Below, one piece after another: positions 17,358-27,180 of a stretch of DNA of 64,000 nt. Position numbers and translations under genes: made by a program. The stretch is from Verrucomicrobiaceae bacterium (GTDB lineage Bacteria; Verrucomicrobiota; Verrucomicrobiia; Verrucomicrobiales; Verrucomicrobiaceae). Numbering within the stretch: position 1 is the first letter of the stretch; each line of letters starts with the position of its first letter. The stretch lies in assembly GCA_027484445.1 (NCBI GenBank), contig JAIXSY010000022.1, positions 1 to 64,000 of the forward strand, in the 5' to 3' direction. The notes under the pieces were generated by a model. It was not told where the DNA came from and ran no database searches. It saw nothing but the letters and a program-made list of their open reading frames with translations.

Positions 17358-17420
17358 GGGTTGGAGAGGGGATAGGGAACGCGGCTGCCCGCGCGCCTTC
17401 TTTCGGAAAACCGGGTGGGA

Positions 17421-18644
17421 TCAGCGCCTGGGTGGCGATTCCTCCAGCGGTAACTCTCGACGCAGGGCGCGGCCGATCTGGCCGGTGAGCCAGAGGTAGT
17501 GGTCGGTTGGCAGTTCGGGCTCGGTAACAAAGCCACGCGTGCCCGCGGGCACCTTGGAGGCGGTTTTGAAAATGGCAGTGCCTTCATCCAGCTCATCAAA
17601 CATGGCCACATAGAGCATGGTGGAGCCCAACCGGATGCGCTCGCGCGCCTGGTGCCACAGGAAACGCCCGCCAGCACGCGGCACTTGGTTCAGAGGAGCT
17701 TCCTCGCCACGCAGGTGCATGAGGTTTGCCCAACTGAAGCCAGGAAAGATGACGGGAAGGTAATCCTGCCCATGCTGGCGGCACCAAGTGGCGTCAGCCT
17801 CATGCACCGCTGAGATGATCCGCGAAGCCGATGCCTGATCGGCATAGCGCCCCACGGCCCAGGGGCTGAGGACGTCGGCCTTGCGGAGCACCTCATGCAG
17901 TTTCGGGTCCGGTGCGGCATCCCGGTCCAGGGTGCGCCAACCCCAGGGCACACCGGCCATGACCGTGAGCTTGCCGAACTCTGGGTTGTCATGGAGGAAG
18001 CGCAGCAGCGCATGGCATTCGTCCAGTGTGTAATCCCTGCCATCGCCAAAGCCGATGCCCCAGACTGCCACGATGGGCTTACCGGCATGTTTTTGATACG
18101 CGGAGCTCTCCAAAAGGCGCAGCTCCTGGCGCAGGCGCTTCCAATCCTGCATGACCACAGACTCGACCTCACCTTTCCGCAGGCCGCTGAGGTCATACAT
18201 GATGGCAAAAGACCTGCCCGTGGCCTCCGCCGCCTGGCGCACATGGCGCAGCACCGTGTCCGCATGGGAGCGCCCGCGTGGCTCACGCAGGGTGGTGCCA
18301 AAGCGCTGGAGGAAGACCCCGTCGATGCCGTGCTGAAGCATCCACTCAAAATGTCGGTGCACGGTTTTCGGATGTGCCGAGCTGAACACCTGCGCCACGC
18401 TGCCATCGGCAAAACGCAGCGGTGTGTCGTGAAGCTCGTCAGGATCAAAACCAGAGACATCTGGCCAAAGGTCGATGTGACATTGGCCGGGTTTTTCAAA
18501 GCCATAATGCCGCCAGCCCGCGCCTGATTCATCCGCCGGGGTGGAGAACCAGCCCTGGTAGCCGCACATCACTTTGCCGAAGAGTGACTCGTGGGCATGA
18601 AGGCGGAAGGCCAGAAGCAGCAAAACAAGCAGGGCTGATTTCAT
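17421..18644 (-). CDS. Secreted glycoside hydrolase family 71/99-like protein
   Basis: 407 residues with a Sec signal (MKSALLVLLLLAFRLHA). The mature protein begins ESLFGKVMCGYQGWFSTPADE, and GYQGWF is typical of GH71/99-like bacterial proteins. Further matches are WRHYGFEKPGQCHIDLWPD, a motif of the same group, and the conserved GIDGVFLQRFG and YVAMFDELDEGTAIFK (the acidic pair near the C-terminus). The family includes alpha-mannan endo-hydrolases (GH99) and alpha-1,3-glucanases (GH71); I cannot say which substrate applies. It is probably periplasmic or extracellular and likely shares a transcript with the isomerase-like gene. Confidence 0.82.
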   Translation of the reverse strand: MKSALLVLLLLAFRLHAHESLFGKVMCGYQGWFSTPADESGAGWRHYGFEKPGQCHIDLWPDVSGFDPDELHDTPLRFADGSVAQVFSSAHPKTVHRHFEWMLQHGIDGVFLQRFGTTLREPRGRSHADTVLRHVRQAAEATGRSFAIMYDLSGLRKGEVESVVMQDWKRLRQELRLLESSAYQKHAGKPIVAVWGIGFGDGRDYTLDECHALLRFLHDNPEFGKLTVMAGVPWGWRTLDRDAAPDPKLHEVLRKADVLSPWAVGRYADQASASRIISAVHEADATWCRQHGQDYLPVIFPGFSWANLMHLRGEEAPLNQVPRAGGRFLWHQARERIRLGSTMLYVAMFDELDEGTAIFKTASKVPAGTRGFVTEPELPTDHYLWLTGQIGRALRRELPLEESPPRR

Positions 18645-18656
18645 GGATAAGAAGAT

Positions 18657-19640
18657 TCAGGCAGGGTCGAAGACTGGCAACGAGTCTAGAAAGGCCAGCG
18701 CTCTCCGCTCGGACCAAGGCTGTAGGCCAGCCCGGAAGTCGATGAAACCGACGTGGCCGCCGTGAGCGGGTGCTTCGAGGTGAAAGTGCTGGCTGCCACG
18801 TGCCACGTCTTCGGGAAAGGACGGCGCGGCTAGCAGCGGGTCGTTGCGGGCGCTCAGCAGCAGGCTGGGCACCTGGATTTTCAGCAGGTGCGGCAGGGCG
18901 CTGGCGCGGGCCCAGTAGTCATCCGCGTTTTCAAATCCATGCAGCGGCGCGGTGACGCGCTCGTCGAATTCCTTGATCGTGGTCACGGCGTCGATGCCGT
19001 CCGAGCCAGCGAGCCGGGCGCGCAACTCGGGGAAGCGCCTAGCTTTGCGCAGGGTCTTCACTTTCAGCGATTTCAGGAAACGACGCAGGTAGAGGCGGTT
19101 GCGCGGATCTTCATCCAGCACACGAGCGCTGGAGGCCAGGTCCACGGGCGAGGAAATGGCCACGGCGGCGCACACGGCGGGATGCGCCGGGGCCTCCCCC
19201 ACGCCTTTCAGGCTGATGTTCCCACCCAGGCTGAAGCCGATGAGGGCGATGCGGCTATGCTCGCGCGCCGCATGGGTGATGACCTGGCGCAGGTCGCCCG
19301 ATTCGCCGCTGTGGTAAGAGCGGACGAGGTCATTTTCCACCCCGCCGCAGCCACGGTAGTTCCAGGCCAGCACATCCCAGCCTGCGGCAGCCAGCGTGGC
19401 GGCCATGCCGCGCATGTAGTTGGCCTCGGCGGAGCCCTCCAGCCCGTGCGAGAGGATGGCCAGCCGGTTCGCGCCCTGCCGCAGCCAAAAAAGGTCAAGG
19501 AAATCGCCGTCCGGCAGGCGCAGCCGCTCGCGGTACCAGCGGCCAGGGCAGCGCTTGGGCAGCAGCACCGGCAGGATGGTCTGCGCGTGACCGCCGCGCA
19601 GCCAGCACGGGGCTCGGTAGCTGGAGGTAACAATCGGCAT
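18657..19640 (-). CDS. YheT-family alpha/beta hydrolase
   Basis: 327 residues. The N-terminal signature CWLRGGHAQTILP is characteristic of the YheT/ABHD1-3 group (COG0429). The nucleophile elbow is GFSLGGN, the acid is probably D in SARNDPLL, and the base is H in HGGHVGF. The family hydrolyses esters, possibly lipids; the physiological substrate is unknown. The ATG overlaps the ispD stop by one base, which implies translational coupling to ispD. The gene is followed by the GH71/99-like gene 12 bases later, so ispD, yheT-like and the two secreted genes may share one transcript. Confidence 0.85.
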   Translation of the reverse strand: MPIVTSSYRAPCWLRGGHAQTILPVLLPKRCPGRWYRERLRLPDGDFLDLFWLRQGANRLAILSHGLEGSAEANYMRGMAATLAAAGWDVLAWNYRGCGGVENDLVRSYHSGESGDLRQVITHAAREHSRIALIGFSLGGNISLKGVGEAPAHPAVCAAVAISSPVDLASSARVLDEDPRNRLYLRRFLKSLKVKTLRKARRFPELRARLAGSDGIDAVTTIKEFDERVTAPLHGFENADDYWARASALPHLLKIQVPSLLLSARNDPLLAAPSFPEDVARGSQHFHLEAPAHGGHVGFIDFRAGLQPWSERRALAFLDSLPVFDPA

Positions 19641-20308
19641 CAGGTCAGGAAACGCTCCGCCTGAGCCAGGTCGGCCGGAAAGGTGATCTTGGGATTGGGC
19701 GTGGGATTTTCGACCACAAACACCTGCGTGCCGATGTGCTGCACAGCGGAGACTTCATCCGTGACCAGCGCGCCATCGCGGATCACGGCTTCGTAAGCAC
19801 GCACCAGCAGCGCTTTGTCAAAGACCTGCGGCGTCTCCATGACCCACACGCCCGTGCGGTCGAGCGATTCGGTGATGCGCCCGCTGGGGTCCGCGCGCTT
19901 GATCGTCTCCGTCATCGGCCGCGCGCAGGCCACGGCCTGGTGCTCGCGGGCGGCGGCGACGCACTTGGAAATCTGCGCCGGATGGATCAGCGGCCGCGCG
20001 CCATCATGGACGGCCACGATCTGCGAGTCTGGCGAGCAGGCCTGCAGCCCGTTCCAGACGGAAAGGTGCCTCTCCGCCCCACCCGGCACCACCGCGCGCA
20101 GTTTGGGAACAGGATGCAGCTCCTGCCAGCGGGCGATCTCCGCCGCTACTTCCTCCCCGCTCACCACGATGATCTCGTGGATGTCTGGGCAGGCCTGAAA
20201 TTCCCCCAACGTCCGCTGAAGCACCGGCACCTCCCCCAGCAGGGCCAGAAGCTTGTTGAAGCCCATGCGCCGGCTGCTCCCGGCGGCGACGATGATGGCG
20301 GAGGTCAT
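19640..20308 (-). CDS. ispD: 2-C-methyl-D-erythritol 4-phosphate cytidylyltransferase
   Basis: 222 residues, the usual IspD length. It transfers CMP to methylerythritol phosphate in the non-mevalonate isoprenoid pathway in the cytoplasm. The N-terminal loop is AAGSSRRMGFNK, with the CTP-binding Gly/Arg/Lys pattern. Other matches are VHDGARPLI, TIKRAD, RTGVWVMETPQVF and the C-terminal NPKITFPADL, where IspD normally has N-x-K-I-T-x-P-x-D. The usual TDD of the substrate site reads TDEVSAV, a mild variation. No ispF is next to it. Confidence 0.92.
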   Translation of the reverse strand: MTSAIIVAAGSSRRMGFNKLLALLGEVPVLQRTLGEFQACPDIHEIIVVSGEEVAAEIARWQELHPVPKLRAVVPGGAERHLSVWNGLQACSPDSQIVAVHDGARPLIHPAQISKCVAAAREHQAVACARPMTETIKRADPSGRITESLDRTGVWVMETPQVFDKALLVRAYEAVIRDGALVTDEVSAVQHIGTQVFVVENPTPNPKITFPADLAQAERFLT

Positions 20309-20348
20309 GGGTGGGCAGCGTTGTCGTTTTTCGAAACAAATAACATTT

Positions 20349-20363
20349 CGTTCATAATGAACG
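20349..20363. promoter_or_regulatory. 15-bp palindrome upstream of ispD
   Basis: Perfect dyad CGTTCAT-A-ATGAACG lying 41 bases upstream of the ispD start, inside an AT-rich 100-base gap between two minus-strand genes. It has the size of an operator for a dimeric regulator. A second AT-rich hairpin-forming pair (TTTTGTTT / AAACAAAA) sits between it and the AlbA_2 gene stop. Function is inferred from symmetry only. Confidence 0.4.
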
Positions 20364-20408
20364 GTTTATATATTTTGTTTTGGATTGTAGTGAAACAAAA
20401 CATCTGGC

Positions 20409-21872
20409 TCAGACTGCCCACCAGGGGAGGTATTCTGCAAATTTTTTCGCGGCACTCTCCGGAGCCTTGGGCTTGATCCGACCCGCTGCCACAGCTTCGT
20501 TGATGACCTTGCTCACCTGGGAGCGCTGTCGTTCAGAAAGGCGAAGACGTTCGCGGAAGGATGTGTTCGTTAGAGCACGGTTGTCCAAGTAGCAAAGCGT
20601 GGCGTGCTGATAAGCGGCCTCGACCCGTTCTTGCGGGGACATTTCCCTAAACGAGCGGGGGGCATAAAGAGTCACGATGAAGGCGTTTTCTGTCTCCTGA
20701 AATTGCACGGGAGGCAGCCCAAAAAGCTCGACATGCTTGACGGCCTTTTGAAGGCCCGAACCTCGTTCCTCACAAATGTGATATAGCCTGAACTTTGAAG
20801 CTAGGCTCTCATTTCGCGATTCCGGCTGTGTTCCAATCAGGCGCTCAAGCCGTTTGCTGGGCAGGAGCCTGCCAGGGTTGGTGATCTCGATCCTGTCCGC
20901 GTAGATCTCGACTCGAGGTCCGGTTCCCCGGATGGTGAAGTCCTGGTGGATGAGCGCGTTGGCGATGATCTCACGGAGGGCATCTGCGGGATAAGTTTTC
21001 TCGGCCACTCTCAGCCCGCGGCGTATGACCTCGCTCTCCGGCAAGAGCAGTTCGATTCTTGAGATGATTTCTTCGAACCCAACCGCATAACCCAGGCCGA
21101 CCACATGCTCCTTGTCGGTGGCGGTCTTGTTTCGTCCTGAATATCTGATGATGCGGACAGCTTTGCGGGCGATGTCGTCGTGCTGGGCCAGGTTCCTTGC
21201 GGCAGCCACAGCCCCCAGGTTGGTGATGTAGTGGCCGCCAGCCGGGCAGGCCTGGATCATCCGCTCTTCTTCAAGCCATTGCATGATGCCTTCGGAAGAA
21301 GTTGGGGCGGGTCTGCCCAGAAGCCTTGCCACTGACTCGTGATCAAGCCTGGTGATGATCTCCGCTGGCGTCAGCACCCCAGATGCGTGCAGTTCCTCCC
21401 AGCGGAGCACCTTGCTGTTCAGCATCAGGCTTCCAAGTTCATGACGTGAGGCCTGCCTCGTGGTGCCTCCCGCGCGGATGTAGGCTTGCTCGATGGTCTG
21501 TCCCCGCAGATGGACAGGTTTTGCCAGGGATTCGGGAATAAACATCAGCAGCAAGGTGGCCGCCTGGTAGGTGACTACGGCATGATCCACCGTCACAGAA
21601 GGTTCCACGCCTTCCCGCGCCAAATTAGCCATCCGGTCAGTGATCAGGGGCACCTCCGCAGCAGAGATGCCCACTGGCTTGCCCGTTCCATCTTGGATTC
21701 CGAAAACGATGAACCCACCCCCAGGATGGTTGGCAAAAGCGCTCAAGTGCCGACACAAGCTGTCTTTTTTCGGAGACAAGCTTTCCTTCCAGTCCACCTC
21801 ATTGATCTCCTGGGGCAGGATTCCCAGAATGTTGTCGAGCATTTCCAGGCAGCGTGTCACCCAAGATTTCAT
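20409..21872 (-). CDS. AlbA_2-domain ATP-binding regulator (COG2865-like)
   Basis: 487 residues. Residues about 20-130 form an AlbA_2/Schlafen-like domain: NEVDWKESLSPKKDSLCRHLSAFANHPGGGFIVFGIQDGTGKPVG. The G-G-G-F-I-V-F-G-I and E-S-L segments are typical. Residues about 285-380 contain the GHKL-type ATPase segment DALREIIANALIHQDF, then DRIEITNPGRL and a glycine-rich GSGL. A winged-helix-like C-terminus follows (RLRLSERQRSQVSKVINEAVAAGRI). Such proteins are annotated as putative transcriptional regulators and are often on mobile or accessory DNA. An alternative start is ATG 21842. The flanking AT-rich gap toward ispD suggests it may be an insertion. Confidence 0.82.
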   Translation of the reverse strand: MKSWVTRCLEMLDNILGILPQEINEVDWKESLSPKKDSLCRHLSAFANHPGGGFIVFGIQDGTGKPVGISAAEVPLITDRMANLAREGVEPSVTVDHAVVTYQAATLLLMFIPESLAKPVHLRGQTIEQAYIRAGGTTRQASRHELGSLMLNSKVLRWEELHASGVLTPAEIITRLDHESVARLLGRPAPTSSEGIMQWLEEERMIQACPAGGHYITNLGAVAAARNLAQHDDIARKAVRIIRYSGRNKTATDKEHVVGLGYAVGFEEIISRIELLLPESEVIRRGLRVAEKTYPADALREIIANALIHQDFTIRGTGPRVEIYADRIEITNPGRLLPSKRLERLIGTQPESRNESLASKFRLYHICEERGSGLQKAVKHVELFGLPPVQFQETENAFIVTLYAPRSFREMSPQERVEAAYQHATLCYLDNRALTNTSFRERLRLSERQRSQVSKVINEAVAAGRIKPKAPESAAKKFAEYLPWWAV

Positions 21873-21899
21873 GGTCAGGATGGAATGAAATCGTCATCC

Positions 21900-22352
21900 T
21901 CACACCAGCCGCTTCGACACCTCTGCGGATAGCGTGCGGCTGTCGGCACGGCCTTCGGCGCGGGCTTGCAGGGTTTTCATGACGTTGCCCATGTCCTTCT
22001 TCGAGGTCGCACCCAGTTCGGCGATGACGCTTTCCACCAGCTTCACCAAGTCCTCGGCGCTCATGGCGGCGGGCAGGTATTTTTCTAGCACGGCGATCTC
22101 CGCTTTTTCTTGGTCAGCCAGTTCCTGGCGTCCGGCGCTTTCGTAGCTGGCGACGCTGTCCTGGCGCTTTTTGATCTCCTTGCGCACCACGGCGATGGCG
22201 TCGGTGTCATCCAGCTCACCTTCCGCGCCGAATTTCTCGATGGCGGCATACTTGATGGCGCTTTTCAGGCCGCGCACCACGTTCAGGGTCACGGTGTCCT
22301 TGGCCTTCATGGCAGTTTTCATGTCTTCGACGATCTGGGCGGAGAGAGGCAT
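21900..22352 (-). CDS. GatB/YqeY-domain protein
   Basis: 150 residues from the ATG giving MPLSAQIVEDMKTAMKAKD. Recognised by the family pattern: an N-terminal helix ending AMKAKDTVTLNVVRGLKSAIKY, then VVRKEIKKRQDSVASYESAGR, QEKAEIAVLEKYLP and the C-terminal DMGNVMKTLQARAEGRADSR. YqeY proteins resemble the tail domain of GatB and may bind tRNA; their cellular role is unsettled. The longer open frame to 23594 is antisense to the cytochrome/DUF1549 gene and was discarded. The gene is divergent from that gene with 132 bases between them, and it ends 27 bases before the AlbA_2 gene. Confidence 0.9.
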   Translation of the reverse strand: MPLSAQIVEDMKTAMKAKDTVTLNVVRGLKSAIKYAAIEKFGAEGELDDTDAIAVVRKEIKKRQDSVASYESAGRQELADQEKAEIAVLEKYLPAAMSAEDLVKLVESVIAELGATSKKDMGNVMKTLQARAEGRADSRTLSAEVSKRLV

Positions 22353-22484
22353 GGTCAGGGTGGGGGTGGGGTTTTTTAAGGAAAAAGGTCCGCCATCGTG
22401 GCGCGGGTGCGCGTCTTGTCCATGGCCGGATATTCCGAAGGGCACGCATAAGTTTTCCAGGCATCGTGCCGTTCCTTCGGGCGC

Positions 22485-25469
22485 ATGTTTTGTCGCCTCC
22501 TCTTTCTCGCCTTCGTCACGGTCGCCAGCGCTGCCGACTACTCGCGTGAGATCCAGCCGCTGCTGGCGGAGCACTGCCTGGAATGCCACGGGCCGGATGA
22601 AAGCAAGGGCGGGCTGGTTTTGACCACGCTGGAGGCGGCCACGAAGGCGCTGAAAAGCGGCGCGCGCGGCATCATTCCGGGCAAGCCGGAGGCCAGCGAG
22701 GTCATCGCCCGCATCACCACCACCGACCTGGATGACCGGATGCCGCCGAAGGCGAAAAAGCCGCTGAAGCCGCAGGAGGTGGAGCTGCTGAAGCGCTGGA
22801 TCCAGGAGGGCGCGAAGTTTGAGGCGCACTGGGCCTACCAGCCGTTGAAGCGCGCGCCGGTGCCTACAGGCGTGCATCCGGTGGACCACTTCGTCCACAC
22901 ACGGTTGGCGGAGCAAAAGATCGCGCCCTCGCCGCAGGCGGACCGCTTCACCCTCATCAAGCGCGTCCACTACGACCTGCTGGGCCTGCCGCCCACGCCG
23001 GGGCAGGTGCAGCAGTATGTGGAGGACACCTCCCCGCACGCCTATCAGGCGATGCTGGACCGCGCGCTGGCCAGCCCGCACTACGGCGAGCGCTGGGGCC
23101 GCCACTGGCTGGACGCAGCGCGCTACGCCGACTCCGACGGCTATGAAAAAGACCGCCCGCGCCCGGATGCCTGGCGCTACCGCGACTGGGTGATCCGCGC
23201 GGTGAATGACGACATGCCCTTTGACCAGTTCACCATCGAACAGATCGCCGGAGACCTGCTGCCGGACGCTGGCGACGAGCAGGTCGTGGCCACCGCCTTC
23301 CACCGCCAGACGCTGACGAACACCGAGGGCGGCACGGACCAGGAGCAGTTCCGCATCGAGGCCGTGATGGACCGCACGGAGACCACCGGCACCGTCTGGC
23401 TGGGCCTCACCGTGGGCTGCGCGCGCTGCCATACCCACAAGTATGACCAGATCACCCAGGCAGAGTATTACCAACTGTTTGCCTTCTACAACAACGGCGA
23501 CGAGGCCACCCGCCAGGTGCCCACCAGCCCCGAGGCCTGGAGCGCTTATGTGAAGGCCAACGGCGAGGCCGCGAAGAGGCTGTTGCCGCTGCAAAAGGCG
23601 CTGGATGCCGCCAAGGCCGGCCTACCCGCGCGGCTGCCGGAATGGGAAAAAGGCGTGCAGGCCCGGCTGGCGGAGGCACGCCGGCTTCAGGCCAAGGCGG
23701 AATTTGCCCCGCTGGACATCACCACCGTGCAGGCCAGGTCGAAAACGAAGTTCAAAAAGCTGCCCGACGGCTCCCAGCTGGCCTCAGGAGCCACGCCGAA
23801 GACGGACAGCTACACGCTAGAACTCGCCGCGCTGAGCCAGCCGCTGGCCGCCATCCAGCTCCAGGTGCTGCCTGATCCCGCGCTGCCTTCCCAGGGGCCG
23901 GGCAGGTCGAAAAATGGCAACTTTGTCCTCAGCGAATTCCGCCTGCTGCGTGGCGAGACGCCGCAAAAGGCCGTGGAGGTGCTGCTGCACTCCGCGAAGG
24001 CGGACTTTGAGCAAAAGGGCTTCACCGCCGCCGCCACGCTGGATGGCGAGGCGGCCACGGGCTGGGCCGTGAACGGCCAGACGGGCAAGGCGCATCAGAT
24101 CACCTTTCAGCTCAGCCAGCCGCTGCAGCCAGGCGAAAAGCTGTGGGTGCGGCTGGACCACGATTATCAAAAAAGCACTGAACATGTGCTGGGCCGCTTC
24201 CGCCTGCTGGGCAGCAGCCAGATCACGGAGGAAAGCATCGCCCCGCCGGAGGTCATCAAAATCTTGGCCGAGGAGCCAAAGCGGCGGAACCCCGTGGTCA
24301 TCAAGCCGCTGTGGGACTGGCTGGAAAAGGTGGACCCCGAGGTCACCGCCGCCGCCAGAAAGCTCGCCGAGGCCAGGGCACGCCTGCCGAAGCCGCCGCT
24401 GATGGACGCACGCGTCATCGCCCAGCGCAGCGCCAATCCGCGCAGCACGCACCTGCTGCACCGGGGGGATTTCCTTCAGCCAGGAGATGAAGTGCGGCCC
24501 GGCACGCTGGCCGTGCTGCCCCGGATGAAGGGCGGCGGCACCCGTCTGGACCTGGCGCGCTGGCTGGTCAGCGCGGAAAATCCGCTCACGCCCCGCGTCA
24601 CCGTGAACCACGTCTGGGCCAGGCTCTTTGGCGAGGGGCTGGTCAGCACCGTGGCGGACTTTGGCGTGCGCGGGGCCAAGCCGACGCACCCAGAGCTGCT
24701 CGACCACTTGGCCGCCGAGTTCATCCGCCAGGGCTGGAGCCGGAAGGCGCTGCTGCGCCTCATCATGACCTCCGCCACCTACCGCCAGCAGTCCCACCAC
24801 CGGCCTGAGATGGCAGACATCGACCCGAAAAACGAGCTGCTCTGGCGGCAAAACCGCCTACGCGTGGAGGGCGAGATCGTCCGCGACCTAGCCCTGGCCG
24901 CCAGCGGCCTGCTGAGCCCAAAAATCGGCGGTGAAAGCGTCTTCCCGCCCATGCCGGCAGACATCGCCGCGCTCAGCTATGCGGGCAATTTCCAATGGCA
25001 GACCCATACGGGTGCAGATCGCTATCGGCGCGGCCTTTACACCTTCTTCAAGCGCACGGCACCGCACCCAGACCTAACGACCTTTGATTGTCCCGACGCC
25101 AACCTAACCAATGTGAAACGCACGGTGTCGAACACACCACTTCAGGCCCTAACCACGCTGAATGCCGAATCCTTTGCCGAGGCTGCACAAGCCCTGGCCT
25201 CACGCACCTTGGCCCTACCAGGCAGCGATGACAGCCGCTTGGCACAGGCTTTCCGCCTGTGCCTAGCACGTCCTGCCTCAGCTAAGGAAGTGGAAGCCCT
25301 GCGTGTGCTTCTTGAGGACTCTCGCACTCACTACCGCACCCAGCCCGAGGAAGCCCGAGCCGCCCTCGGCAACCACGCGGCCCAGGGCATCGCGGCTGTA
25401 GAAAATGCGGCTTGGGTCGCGGTGATGCGCATCCTGCTGAACCTGGATGAATTCATCACACGCGAATGA
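22485..25469 (+). CDS. Secreted PSCyt1 / DUF1549 / DUF1553 protein
   Basis: 994 residues. The N-terminus is a signal peptide (MFCRLLFLAFVTVASA), followed at once by a heme-binding domain: YSREIQPLLAEHCLECHG (CxxCH at about residues 32-36) and DRMPPKAKKPL with the axial methionine. Next comes DUF1549 (VDHFVHTRLAEQ ... HYGERWGRHWLDAARYADSDGYEKD ... CARCHTHKYDQI, a second CxxCH). A long middle region follows with a discoidin-like segment at about residues 460-575. DUF1553 is at the C-terminus (NPLTPRVTVNHVWARLFGEGLV ... MTSATYRQQS). These paralogous proteins are a hallmark of Planctomycetes and Verrucomicrobia and normally pair with a DUF1501 sulfatase-like gene. No DUF1501 gene follows here. 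The substrate is probably a polysaccharide, by analogy. Confidence 0.92.
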   Translation: MFCRLLFLAFVTVASAADYSREIQPLLAEHCLECHGPDESKGGLVLTTLEAATKALKSGARGIIPGKPEASEVIARITTTDLDDRMPPKAKKPLKPQEVELLKRWIQEGAKFEAHWAYQPLKRAPVPTGVHPVDHFVHTRLAEQKIAPSPQADRFTLIKRVHYDLLGLPPTPGQVQQYVEDTSPHAYQAMLDRALASPHYGERWGRHWLDAARYADSDGYEKDRPRPDAWRYRDWVIRAVNDDMPFDQFTIEQIAGDLLPDAGDEQVVATAFHRQTLTNTEGGTDQEQFRIEAVMDRTETTGTVWLGLTVGCARCHTHKYDQITQAEYYQLFAFYNNGDEATRQVPTSPEAWSAYVKANGEAAKRLLPLQKALDAAKAGLPARLPEWEKGVQARLAEARRLQAKAEFAPLDITTVQARSKTKFKKLPDGSQLASGATPKTDSYTLELAALSQPLAAIQLQVLPDPALPSQGPGRSKNGNFVLSEFRLLRGETPQKAVEVLLHSAKADFEQKGFTAAATLDGEAATGWAVNGQTGKAHQITFQLSQPLQPGEKLWVRLDHDYQKSTEHVLGRFRLLGSSQITEESIAPPEVIKILAEEPKRRNPVVIKPLWDWLEKVDPEVTAAARKLAEARARLPKPPLMDARVIAQRSANPRSTHLLHRGDFLQPGDEVRPGTLAVLPRMKGGGTRLDLARWLVSAENPLTPRVTVNHVWARLFGEGLVSTVADFGVRGAKPTHPELLDHLAAEFIRQGWSRKALLRLIMTSATYRQQSHHRPEMADIDPKNELLWRQNRLRVEGEIVRDLALAASGLLSPKIGGESVFPPMPADIAALSYAGNFQWQTHTGADRYRRGLYTFFKRTAPHPDLTTFDCPDANLTNVKRTVSNTPLQALTTLNAESFAEAAQALASRTLALPGSDDSRLAQAFRLCLARPASAKEVEALRVLLEDSRTHYRTQPEEARAALGNHAAQGIAAVENAAWVAVMRILLNLDEFITRE

Positions 25470-25482
25470 GGTTCCGCAGGCC

Positions 25483-27114
25483 TCAAACCGCCTGCGTGCG
25501 CAGGATGCGCGCCGCTTGAGGGTGCTCAGAAACAGGCAGGTGATCTTCCAGTCCTTCGATGAGGAGCTCGCGATTTTCGAGCTTCCAGTCCTGCGCCATC
25601 TCTTCCAACTTTTTGATGACGGTGTGATCGACAAGGCGAGTTTTGGAGAGGTCGACCTTCACCCGAGCATGCTGGGCTAGGGTCAGTAGTTTGCGGCGCA
25701 GAGGCAACCAATTGCTAAAGATGGCCGCCTCATGCACTCGCACAATGGGGTGGCCGAGGCCTTCATCCTGTTCCACGACACTTTTTGAGGAAAACAGGTT
25801 CCCGACAGAGGTGCCACTGATGACATGAAGAATCAATTTGGTCACAATGCCTGCCGCGATGCCGATGAGCAAATCGGTCGCCAACGTGATGATCATAGTG
25901 GCAAGGAAGACCACCAGCTGTCCACGCCCGACCTCAAGCATGTGGCGGAACTCCTTGGGTGAGGCGAGGTTGTAACCTGTGAAGACCAGCATGCCAGCCA
26001 AGGCGGCCAGCGGGATGTTGTTCAGCAATGCAGGGACACTAGCGACGAGGATGAGCAGCAAGCTGCCATGCCAAAAGTTTGCCCAGCGCGTGCGAGCGCC
26101 ATTGTTTCGATTGGCGCTGGAGCGCACGATCTCGGAGATCATGGGCAGCCCACCGATGAAGGAGACGAGCGTATTGGCCAAGCCCACCGCCAGCAGGTCG
26201 CGGTTCAGGTTGGTGCGGCGCTGCCAGGGATCCAGCAGATCCACCGCCTTGGCGCTGAGCATGGATTCCAGGCTGCCGACGAGGCAGAACATCACGATCC
26301 ACTTCAGGCTAGTTGGGGAGGCAATGGCCGAGAAGTCAGGGAATTGAATGCCATCCAGGATGTTCAGCGGCAGGTTCACGAGCTTGTCCGGGCCGATCTC
26401 GTAAGTGTGTCCGTGGAACTGATACATGTGCTTGTGGCCGATATCGAAGTAGAAGGAAAGCGGCACCGCGATGAGCAGCACGACGAGAGGACCTGGAATG
26501 GCCTGCACGACTTTATTGCGGATGAACAGGCGGCCAAAAAGCAACAGCAGGGCGATGCCACCAATGAGCGCGATCTCCGGGTTCATGTGGGCGATGCTCT
26601 CGGGAATCTCCGCCAGCAGTTCGAGCGGTTCTTTCGCATGAGCGGCCACCCCAAGAGCGACGTGGATTTGTTTGGAGATGATGATGACCCCGATGGCCGC
26701 CAACATGCCATGCACGGCCGCGACGGGGAAAAACTCGCCCAAGGTGCCTAATCGAAAAGCTCCAAAAAGGATCTGGATGCAACCCGACACCACACCGACA
26801 GCCAGCGCTTTTTCATAACCGAGATCATTCACCGTGCCGAGCACGATGGCGATCATGCCTGCGGCAGGACCTTTGATGGTGAGTTCGGAATTGCTCAAGA
26901 ACGGCGTGAGCAAGCCGCCCACGACGGCGGTGAAAATCCCCGAAATCGCAGGGCAGCCGCTGGCTTTGGCAATGCCAAGGCACAACGGTAGAGCGATGAG
27001 GAAGACGAGAAAGCCAGAGATGAGATCTTGCTTCCAATGGTCACGAAAACCAGCGAGGTTCCCGATGGGTTTGGGACCTGTGGCGAGGGTAGGAGTCGAG
27101 GTAGGAGCGGACAT
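25483..27114 (-). CDS. SulP-family inorganic anion transporter with STAS domain
   Basis: 543 residues from the ATG giving [16 protein letters not shown]; the frame extends 19 codons further up without family likeness. The N-terminal motif [26 protein letters not shown] is the first transmembrane helix signature of SulP (SLC26) proteins. About 11-12 further spans follow, then a cytoplasmic STAS domain (about residues 430-530) with [20 protein letters not shown]. The family carries sulfate, bicarbonate or other anions, often with Na+ or H+. Marine and freshwater bacteria often use this subgroup for bicarbonate, but no carbonic anhydrase gene is nearby. It converges with the DUF1549 gene (13 bases between stops) and is divergent from the TlpA-like gene. 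Confidence 0.9.
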   Translation of the reverse strand: MSAPTSTPTLATGPKPIGNLAGFRDHWKQDLISGFLVFLIALPLCLGIAKASGCPAISGIFTAVVGGLLTPFLSNSELTIKGPAAGMIAIVLGTVNDLGYEKALAVGVVSGCIQILFGAFRLGTLGEFFPVAAVHGMLAAIGVIIISKQIHVALGVAAHAKEPLELLAEIPESIAHMNPEIALIGGIALLLLFGRLFIRNKVVQAIPGPLVVLLIAVPLSFYFDIGHKHMYQFHGHTYEIGPDKLVNLPLNILDGIQFPDFSAIASPTSLKWIVMFCLVGSLESMLSAKAVDLLDPWQRRTNLNRDLLAVGLANTLVSFIGGLPMISEIVRSSANRNNGARTRWANFWHGSLLLILVASVPALLNNIPLAALAGMLVFTGYNLASPKEFRHMLEVGRGQLVVFLATMIITLATDLLIGIAAGIVTKLILHVISGTSVGNLFSSKSVVEQDEGLGHPIVRVHEAAIFSNWLPLRRKLLTLAQHARVKVDLSKTRLVDHTVIKKLEEMAQDWKLENRELLIEGLEDHLPVSEHPQAARILRTQAV

Positions 27115-27180
27115 AAACAGACGTGGATAACGGACGCTGATAATCACGCAGACTTCACGCCATGATCCCATCCCCCCGGT

